A DNA stretch of 64,000 nucleotides from contig OZ241918.1 in assembly GCA_965203915.1 (NCBI GenBank), forward strand, positions 558,001 through 622,000. The letters are read 5' to 3'. Positions 56,601 to 60,903 of this stretch are shown here, one piece after another. Every line of letters starts with the position of its first letter. Position 1 is the stretch's first letter. This stretch comes from JASGCL01 sp965203915 (GTDB lineage: Bacteria > Pseudomonadota > Alphaproteobacteria > JASGCL01). The translations under genes were made by a program, and so were the position numbers. The notes beneath the pieces were generated by a model. It was given only the letters and a program-made list of their open reading frames with translations, was not told where the DNA came from and ran no database searches.

Positions 56601-59480
56601 GGGCAGTTTGCAGCAACCGACGGCGATCAAGTGGCGGTTACTTACAATTTGGGCGGCACCGATGCGGCATATTTTAGCATCAACAACAATGGCGCCCTGA
56701 CCTTAAAATCAAGCCTGGATTATGAAGATGGTGTCCATACGGCGAAAAATTACAGCGTGGTGGTAACAGCAACATCGACCGATGGTAGCCCCGCGGTCAG
56801 CAGTTTGTTCGTGGTGTCGTTGGGTAATGTGGATGATAATGCCACGGTGTGGAGTGGAACCCCTGTCACGGGCGTAGCGGTCAATGAAACAGCGGGCATA
56901 ACCAATACCGTGGTTCTTTCAACGCGGGTGTCGCTGGCCGATTTCAGGGCGATTGATGGCGACGGGCAAACGGTAAAATATAGTCTGGCGGGTGACACAG
57001 CGGGTATGTTTAGCATTGACAGCAATGGGGTATTATATCGGACGCGTAATGTGGATTATGAAACAAGCCAACATCAATTCTCTGTAACGGTATGGGCATG
57101 GGGCGCGGCAAACACCGGGGGCATTGCCAACGATGGTGCTGGTATCAACAAATTATTCATCCTGACGATTAATAATGTGAATGAATTCGGCACTGGCTTT
57201 ACATGGGCGCAACAACCGATTGGGACTAATCAATGGCGCAATGGGGCGAGCGGGCTCGTCACGGTGGGTGTTAATGAAAACAACGCGATGGGTATGGCGG
57301 TGGGGCAGTTTGCAGCAACCGACGGCGACCAAGTGGCGGTTACTTACAATTTGGGCGGCACCGATGCGGCATATTTTAGCATCAACAACAATGGTGCTCT
57401 AACCTTAAAATCAAGCCTGGATTATGAAAGCACCCACGTGGGTAAAAATTATAGCGTGGTGGTAACAGCAACATCGACCGATGGTAGCCCCGCGGTCAGT
57501 AGTTTGTTCGTGGTGTCGTTGGGTAATGTGGATGATAATGCCACGGTGTGGAGTGGAACCCCCGCCACGGGCGTAGCGGTCAATGAAACAGCGGGCATAA
57601 CCAATACCGTGGTTCTTTCAACGCGGGTGTCGCTGGCCGATTTCAGGGCGATTGATGGCGACGGGCAAACGGTAAAATATAGTCTGGCGGGTGACACAGC
57701 GGGTATGTTTAGCATCGACAGCAATGGGGTATTATATCGGACGCGTAATGTGGATTATGAAACAAGCCAACATCAATTCTCTGTAACGGTATGGGCATGG
57801 GGCGCGGCAAACACTGATGGCATTGCCAACGATGGTGCTGGTATCAACAAATTATTCATCCTGACGATTAATAATGTGAATGAATTCGGCACTGGCTTTA
57901 CATGGGCGCAACAACCGATTGGGACTAATCAATGGCGCAATGGGGCGAGCGGGCTCGTCACGGTGGGTGTTAATGAAAACAACGCGATTGGTATGGCGGT
58001 GGGGCAGTTTGCAGCAACCGACGGCGACCAAGTGGCGGTTACTTACAATTTGGGCGGCACCGATGCGGCATATTTTAGCATCAACAACAATGGCGCCCTG
58101 ACCTTAAAATCAAGCCTGGATTATGAAAGCACCCACGTGGGTAAAAATTACAGCGTGGTGGTAACAGCAACATCGACCGATGGCAGCCCCGCGGTCAGCA
58201 GTTTGTTCGTGGTGTCGTTGGGTAATGTGGATGATAATGCCACGGCGTGGAGTTCAACCCCCGCCACAGGCATCGCGATTGATGAAAAGGCAGGAATAAT
58301 CAATAGCGTCGCTCTTGGCGTGCTAGCTTCGGTTGCGAATTTCAAGGCACTTGATGCCGATGGTCAAACGGTAACCTATAGCTTGGATGGGGCGGATAAA
58401 TGGATGTTCAGCATAGACAGCAATGGGGTATTATACCGAACAAATGATGTGGATTATGAAACAAGCACTTCTTGGCGCCCCAGCCATCAATTTTCGGTAA
58501 CGGTGTGGGCGTGGGGCGCGGCAAACAGCGGTGGTATCGTTAACGGTGGTGCTGGCATCAGTAAATTGTTTGTGTTGACTATTAATAATATTAGTGAACC
58601 AACTAATTTTTCTAGCACACCAAGCACGGGTATCGCCGTTAACGAAAACAATGTCGTGGGATTAACGGTGGGTAGTTTCCGCGCGATTGATGGTGACGGG
58701 GCGGCGGTAACATATAGCCTTGGCGGCACCGATGCGACATACTTCAGTATTGATACGAATGGTAATTTAAAATTAAGATCAATTTTGGATTTTGAAGATG
58801 CGAATCATACAGCCCATAATTACAGCGTGGTGGTGCAGGCAACATCGACCGATGGCGGTGCCACGATTAGCAGCGCGTTTGTGTTGTCGTTGGGTAATGT
58901 TGCGGGGGCAAACCATGCCGACCACACGGCTTACATCGACGGCACCACGGCGACCCATGTGGTGAATGTGGGTGGCATTATTGGCCATGGCGAATCGGGC
59001 AATATTGATTATGCCAATGTGCAATTCCATGGCGTTAATTACACCGACAAAGTTATTACGCACAATGTTGCCCCCGATGGTTTACAATCAACCATGGTGG
59101 ATTATGTGTCGCGTGGCATTAGCGATCTGGAATCTTTACGAATAAGTTTCAACGGCTTCACCGATACCGATGGCAGCAAACGTAACCATTGGTTCTTCGT
59201 CCAGGATGATGCAACCGACAACAGCGGGCATATTGTGTTCGATGCCGATGGCCAGAATGTAAACCTGCATAGTTTTGCTAATGGCGGCGGTTTAGCAACT
59301 GCTGACCAAATCAACCTGCTTGCTGGTTCGAACTACGGCATTGACGGCGACTTCGCCAAACCAACCGACTTGAATTTGAACTTGGCTTCCGACCTATTGC
59401 ACCAAAACATCGCGGGGGCATTGACCTTCGACCAATTCCTCGCCCTCCTCGGCGGCAGCCAGCATATCAGCTTTGTTTAA
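47652..59480 (+). CDS. giant cadherin-repeat protein 4 (3942 aa)
   Basis: The longest copy, with about 30 cadherin-like repeats. It follows giant gene 3 at a constant offset of 11,500 bases up to about 56850. One additional 699-base unit then raises the offset to 12,199 until the end, which accounts exactly for the 233 extra residues. Inserts are at about residues 369-496 and 713-859, with a G9 tract at 50047-50055. The stop codon is at the same place in the shared 3' sequence, but the bases after it are unrelated to the spacer, so the stop-codon hairpin is lost. No signal peptide, no cysteine seen. As in genes 2 and 3, AGCGA replaces the AGGGA before the start. Confidence 0.88.
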   Translation: MAYSWKSGILGGVSVAESATAGTPLATLVAQDGGVVDAFYYTLTGQDSSLFNIDLYGRLSLKQAIDYDTTGGTSWWRTADGQWHAPDHRYTVVVNAFNDADQRQITTTFILTVGNVNDNPTNFAWAQQPIGVNQWRNAASGLITVNVNENNAVGMAVGQFSAIDGDYLGAVTYNLGGTDAAYFSINNNGALTLKSSLDYESTHVGKNYSVVVTATSTDGSPAVSSLFVVSLGNVDDNATAWSSTPATGILINEKEGISQAVALGVVASVANFKALDADGQTVTYGLAGDDKWMFSIDSNGTLYRTNDVDYETSTSWRASHQFSVTVLAGGTASGITGAVQPRISSLFILTINAVDEAPVWSATPLGTKVLVEADGATYNYTDPFTIPVSTGGGQVFTDLNPSNNIPNYANGAIVTLPFDVVVPAPYSTAHIYYRLAGDSASTIRDAGQGNSVAFTKGMKLTAFQAGVFPTANGVQLFNTAGSSIVVQPNYANRFNIAGGIVATFAAVDPEGAGVQYSVSGTDANRFIIDGNGKLILTQSLDYEAAGGVNYSVVVVATDGTGHATSQNFVLSLGNSNDEFAWSGTQTAGVSLLELTGTQVVTARALATFAAYDSDANGGGHTPQSGVGYISYKLEGADKTYFNINKDTGVLSFVSAVDAENGHGQLYSVTIWANEKSQTLGTPWISQNFVLTIGDVDESAITWKDSNSHPMTGTVAESYNSLRTIAKGEVYPIDLIIPVSPFTWFDLGGGILGAYGVTPPLYANGYSVTLPYDIVISGYSMGADARQVMVRNSDGSITMRGGVADGINGASSAPYSYTIAAGAVIVGYGTYDSAGYGAYLKDRSWDINVSKTEKRIVTLAGGIDVLAPTDGLQNFLFTATDSDVSNIIYSVSGTEAANFTVASDVGGKGIGKLTYIGNLDYESASHTHTVTVVATSGNNKVTQLFILSVTGLNDEAAVWTSSSANGAISENNVAGVALATFLATDPDGAGVTYSLSGTDANLFSLSSSGGGLQLISALNYEGTYNGHNGHVFSVIVNAWGTAGGAVWGFGLATTKLFVLSLGNVNEFATGFAWAQQPLPQAQYSQGVSAQGWSAASSTMVANINENNTAGMTVAQFLATDGDTVPVTYSLSGVDAGFFDINGNGALTLKSSLDYESTHVGKNYSVVVTATSTDGSPAVSSLFVVSLGNVDDNATVWSGTPVTGVAVNETAGITNTVVLSTRVSLADFRAIDGDGQTVKYSLAGDTAGMFSIDSNGVLYRTRNVDYETSQHQFSVTVWAWGAANTDGIANDGAGINKLFILTINNVNEFGTGFTWAQQPIGVNQWRNGASGLITVGVSENNAMGMAVGQFAATDGDQVAVTYNLGGTDAAYFSINNNGALTLKSSLNYEDSVHTAKNYSVVVTATSTDGSPAVSSLFVVSLGNVDDNATVWSGTPATGVAVNETAGITNTVVLSTRVSLADFRAIDADGQTVKYSLAGDTAGMFSIDSNGVLYRTRNVDYETSQHQFSVTVWAWGAANTDGIANDGAGINKLFILTINNVNEFGTGFTWAQQPIGTNQWRNGASGLVTVGVNENNAMGMAVGQFAATDGDQVAVTYNLGGTDAAYFSINNNGALTLKSSLDYESTHVGKNYSVVVTATSTDGSPAVSSLFVVSLGNVDDNATVWSGTPVTGVAVNETAGITNTVVLSTRVSLADFRAIDGDGQTVKYSLAGDTAGMFSIDSNGVLYRTRNVDYETSQHQFSVTVWAWGAANTDGIANDGAGINKLFILTINNVNEFGTGFTWAQQPIGTNQWRNGASGLVTVGVNENNAMGMAVGQFAATDGDQVAVTYNLGGTDAAYFSINNNGALTLKSSLDYESTHVGKNYSVVVTATSTDGSPAVSSLFVVSLGNVDDNATVWSGTPATGVAVNETAGITNTVVLSTRVSLADFRAIDGDGQTVKYSLAGDTAGMFSIDSNGVLYRTRNVDYETSQHQFSVTVWAWGAANTDGIANDGAGINKLFILTINNVNELGTGFTWAQQPIGTNQWRNGASGLVTVGVNENNAMGMAVGQFAATDGDQVAVTYNLGGTDAAYFSINNNGALTLKSSLDYESTHVGKNYSVVVTATSTDGSPAVSSLFVVSLGNVDDNATVWSGTPATGVAVNETAGITNTVVLSTRVSLADFRAIDGDGQTVKYSLAGDTAGMFSIDSNGVLYRTRNVDYETSQHQFSVTVWAWGAANTDGIANDGAGINKLFILTINNVNELGTGFTWAQQPIGVNQWRNGASGLITVGVSENNAMGMAVGQFAATDGDGVSVTYSLSGADAGNFSINNNGALTLKSSLDYESRVGKNYSVVVTATSTDGSPAVSSLFVVSLQDSVKEFVWTNNPSGASISETAALVGATVADFNIGGGAGGTAFTEGTGSGYWLVQGFGDVAQFNLNQQTGVLTLRGARDYETDHAGRPDHRFSVAVGAWRDGGGEVSHVFVLTVTDANEAMAFQWQAQPLSNAQYSQGVNLGWSGASSTIVANISESITVGGLQVAKFKGVDADIGVYVTYNLGGTDATYFSIDTNGRLYLASNLDYESTHVGKNYSVVVTAKSTDGSAAISNMVVISLSNVDDNATAWSGTPVTGVAVNETAGITNTVVLSTRVSLADFRAIDGDGQTVKYSLVGDTAGMFSIDSNGVLYRTRNADYETSQRQFSVTVWAWGAANTGGIANDGAGINKLFILTINNVNDGATNFTWAQQPIGANQWRNGASGLITVGVNENNAIGMAVGQFAATDGDQVAVTYNLGGTDAAYFSINNNGALTLKSSLNYEDSVHTAKNYSVVVTATSTDGSPAVSSLFVVSLGNVDDNATVWSGTPATGVAVNETAGITNTVVLSTRVSLADFRAIDADGQTVKYSLAGDTAGMFSIDSNGVLYRTRNVDYETSQHQFSVTVWAWGAANTDGIANDGAGINKLFILTINSVNELGTGFTWAQQPIGTNQWRNGASGLVTVGVNENNAIGMAVGQFAATDGDQVAVTYNLGGTDAAYFSINNNGALTLKSSLDYEDGVHTAKNYSVVVTATSTDGSPAVSSLFVVSLGNVDDNATVWSGTPVTGVAVNETAGITNTVVLSTRVSLADFRAIDGDGQTVKYSLAGDTAGMFSIDSNGVLYRTRNVDYETSQHQFSVTVWAWGAANTGGIANDGAGINKLFILTINNVNEFGTGFTWAQQPIGTNQWRNGASGLVTVGVNENNAMGMAVGQFAATDGDQVAVTYNLGGTDAAYFSINNNGALTLKSSLDYESTHVGKNYSVVVTATSTDGSPAVSSLFVVSLGNVDDNATVWSGTPATGVAVNETAGITNTVVLSTRVSLADFRAIDGDGQTVKYSLAGDTAGMFSIDSNGVLYRTRNVDYETSQHQFSVTVWAWGAANTDGIANDGAGINKLFILTINNVNEFGTGFTWAQQPIGTNQWRNGASGLVTVGVNENNAIGMAVGQFAATDGDQVAVTYNLGGTDAAYFSINNNGALTLKSSLDYESTHVGKNYSVVVTATSTDGSPAVSSLFVVSLGNVDDNATAWSSTPATGIAIDEKAGIINSVALGVLASVANFKALDADGQTVTYSLDGADKWMFSIDSNGVLYRTNDVDYETSTSWRPSHQFSVTVWAWGAANSGGIVNGGAGISKLFVLTINNISEPTNFSSTPSTGIAVNENNVVGLTVGSFRAIDGDGAAVTYSLGGTDATYFSIDTNGNLKLRSILDFEDANHTAHNYSVVVQATSTDGGATISSAFVLSLGNVAGANHADHTAYIDGTTATHVVNVGGIIGHGESGNIDYANVQFHGVNYTDKVITHNVAPDGLQSTMVDYVSRGISDLESLRISFNGFTDTDGSKRNHWFFVQDDATDNSGHIVFDADGQNVNLHSFANGGGLATADQINLLAGSNYGIDGDFAKPTDLNLNLASDLLHQNIAGALTFDQFLALLGGSQHISFV
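50047..50055 (+). repeat. G9 homopolymer inside giant gene 4
   Basis: Nine G at the position equivalent to the tracts in giant genes 1 and 3. In frame as sequenced. Confidence 0.9.
51582..54380 (+). repeat. unit array A of giant gene 4 (one 702-bp and three 699-bp units)
   Basis: Landmarks at 51582, 52284, 52983, 53682 and 54381, the same unit number as giant gene 3. Confidence 0.9.
55794..57896 (+). repeat. unit array B of giant gene 4 (three units, one more than gene 3)
   Basis: Landmarks at 55794, 56496, 57198 and 57897, with periods of 702, 702 and 699 bases. The added 699-base unit is the step from 57198 to 57897. Confidence 0.9.
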
Positions 59481-59498
59481 TTAAGTTTTAAACTTAAT
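59480..59498. repeat. perfect AT-rich palindrome at the right edge of the array
   Basis: ATTAAGTTT-T-AAACTTAAT begins on the last base of the giant gene 4 stop codon. It replaces the GCTGATA arm found after the other three genes and marks where homology to the spacer ends. Confidence 0.7.
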
Positions 59499-59639
59499 AC
59501 CGCGCCCCTTTAATAGGATGGGGTTGGGTCGCCACAGCCATTTATCGTGCCCTGTTGGCTATAATAGGCAAGGAAGACATTGTTACTCCTTTTAATGCTC
59601 ATACTGGAGAGGCCTCCCGCCCCTATTATCAAGCGTAAA

Positions 59640-59662
59640 GGCTTAAATCAGCTCAATAAGCC
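59640..59662 (+). terminator. possible terminator of giant gene 4
   Basis: A 6-bp stem GGCTTA/TAAGCC with an 11-base loop is followed by TAGTTATTTTATTATATTT. The T tract is interrupted, so the call is tentative. Confidence 0.35.
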
Positions 59663-59713
59663 TAGTTATTTTATTATATTTATTAAAAAGAGCATAATTC
59701 AATAATAAAACCC

Positions 59714-59742
59714 TTGAAAGAATTAGCAAAATTTACTAAAAT
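59714..59742 (+). promoter_or_regulatory. possible promoter of the fifth family member
   Basis: TTGAAA (59714-59719), 17 bases, TAAAAT (59737-59742). A TATAAT at 59746-59751 is an alternative -10 with a poorer -35. Confidence 0.45.
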
Positions 59743-59829
59743 AGCTATAATAAGTAGAAAAAAATCTAAAGCCTGTATTTTTTACAATATAAAAATACAA
59801 GGACAGTAGTTTTTTTAGGGGTAAAAAAC

Positions 59830-60903
59830 ATGGTATATAGTTGGAAAAGCGGAACATTAAAGGGCATATCAATAGGAGAAAATGCCACCGCTGGCACAGC
59901 CTTGGCTACCTTGGTCGCGCAAGACAGCAACATGACCGAAGCGTTTTTTTACAAATTGAGCGGTTCGGATTCATCGCTTTTTAACATTGATCACTATGGT
60001 CGGTTATCGTTAAAACAGGCAATAGATTACGATACCACAGGTGGCACTTCATGGTGGCGGACGGCTGACGGGCAATGGCACAGCCCCGACCACCGTTATT
60101 CGGTGATGGTGAAGGCGTTCAACGACATCGGCGTTTTGCAAGCAGCAACGACATTTATTTTAACGGTGATGGATGTTAACGAAGCGCCCGTTTTTCAAAC
60201 GCTGTTGCAACCATTATGGGGGCAAAATAGCAAAGGTGCATGGAATATTTGGGCGTCGGGCAGGGATACGATATTTTTAAACCTTAGTGAGAGCGATACG
60301 ATAGCGGGATTGCACGTGGCAAAATTCCGAGCGGTGGATCCTGAAATGGGCACCGACGTCACCTATGATATAACGGGTGCCGACAAAGGTTATTTCAGCA
60401 TCGACAGCAATGGGCGTTTGTATTTGAGATCGAATTTGGATTATGAAGATATGACGCATCCTACTCATATTTACAGCGTGGTGGTGATATCGGGGACAGT
60501 CAATGGTGGCGCGGGGGGAATGGTTAGCGAACTGGTGGTGATAAGCCTGGGGAATGTGGACGATAATCCAACGGTGTGGAAGTCCCCAGTATCAGGGCGA
60601 GTGATTAATCAAAAAGCAAGCATAGATAATATATCAGCGTTAGCAAGTCCGTTAAGTATTGCGAATTTTGCCGCGAGCGATGGCGACGCGGGGCAATGGG
60701 TCAGTTATTATCTTTCTGGTCATGATTCATGGTTATTCAGCATCAACAGCAATGGGTTGTTGATGTTGAAGTATGATGTTGATTATGAAAAGATTGGAAC
60801 TGTGCGCCCCAACCATCAAATTTGGGTGATGGTCAGCGCCTATGCGCCGCCTGGCGGCGGGGTTAAAACGTGGGGGGGCATATTAGCCAACTATTCATCT
60901 TGA
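59830..60903 (+). CDS. fifth cadherin-repeat protein, 5' segment before a frameshift
   Basis: These 357 codons begin MVYSWKSGTLKGISIGENATAG, clearly homologous to the heads of the giant proteins but diverged over the whole length. About three cadherin-like repeats are present. An AGGGG lies 9 bases upstream of the ATG, which supports this start for the entire family. At a run of seven G (60872-60878) the frame leaves the family sequence and stops at 60901-60903 after a short tail ILANYSS. The expected continuation HISQLFILTINDVE is in the -1 frame. One G more, or two fewer, would restore a continuous protein. Sequencing error, phase variation or a true mutation are all possible. Confidence 0.75.
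   Translation: MVYSWKSGTLKGISIGENATAGTALATLVAQDSNMTEAFFYKLSGSDSSLFNIDHYGRLSLKQAIDYDTTGGTSWWRTADGQWHSPDHRYSVMVKAFNDIGVLQAATTFILTVMDVNEAPVFQTLLQPLWGQNSKGAWNIWASGRDTIFLNLSESDTIAGLHVAKFRAVDPEMGTDVTYDITGADKGYFSIDSNGRLYLRSNLDYEDMTHPTHIYSVVVISGTVNGGAGGMVSELVVISLGNVDDNPTVWKSPVSGRVINQKASIDNISALASPLSIANFAASDGDAGQWVSYYLSGHDSWLFSINSNGLLMLKYDVDYEKIGTVRPNHQIWVMVSAYAPPGGGVKTWGGILANYSS

Larger units (their letters stand above)
59481..59829. other. intergenic region between giant gene 4 and the fifth family member
   Basis: These 349 bases are unrelated to the 370-bp spacer. They contain the palindrome at 59480-59498, a GGCTTA/TAAGCC hairpin at 59640-59662 followed by a T-rich stretch, and a promoter for the next gene. 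No coding sequence was found in them. Confidence 0.6.

Noticed and set aside
18090..57896. Regular direct repeats, considered as a CRISPR array
   Set aside because: The repeats are 306-702 bases long, coding and in frame, with no short-repeat/unique-spacer pattern and no cas genes.
16922..59314. Many minus-strand open frames of 60-146 codons inside the giant genes, one of 91 codons recurring at 699-base steps
   Set aside because: They are antisense shadows of the repeat units. Their repetition only mirrors the repeats, they lack ribosome-binding sites, and their composition is what the complement of the cadherin codons gives.
16305..59480. RTX (GGxGxDxUx) toxin repeats
   Set aside because: I looked for glycine-aspartate nonapeptide arrays near the C-termini and found none. 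The DGDG motifs belong to the cadherin-like domains.
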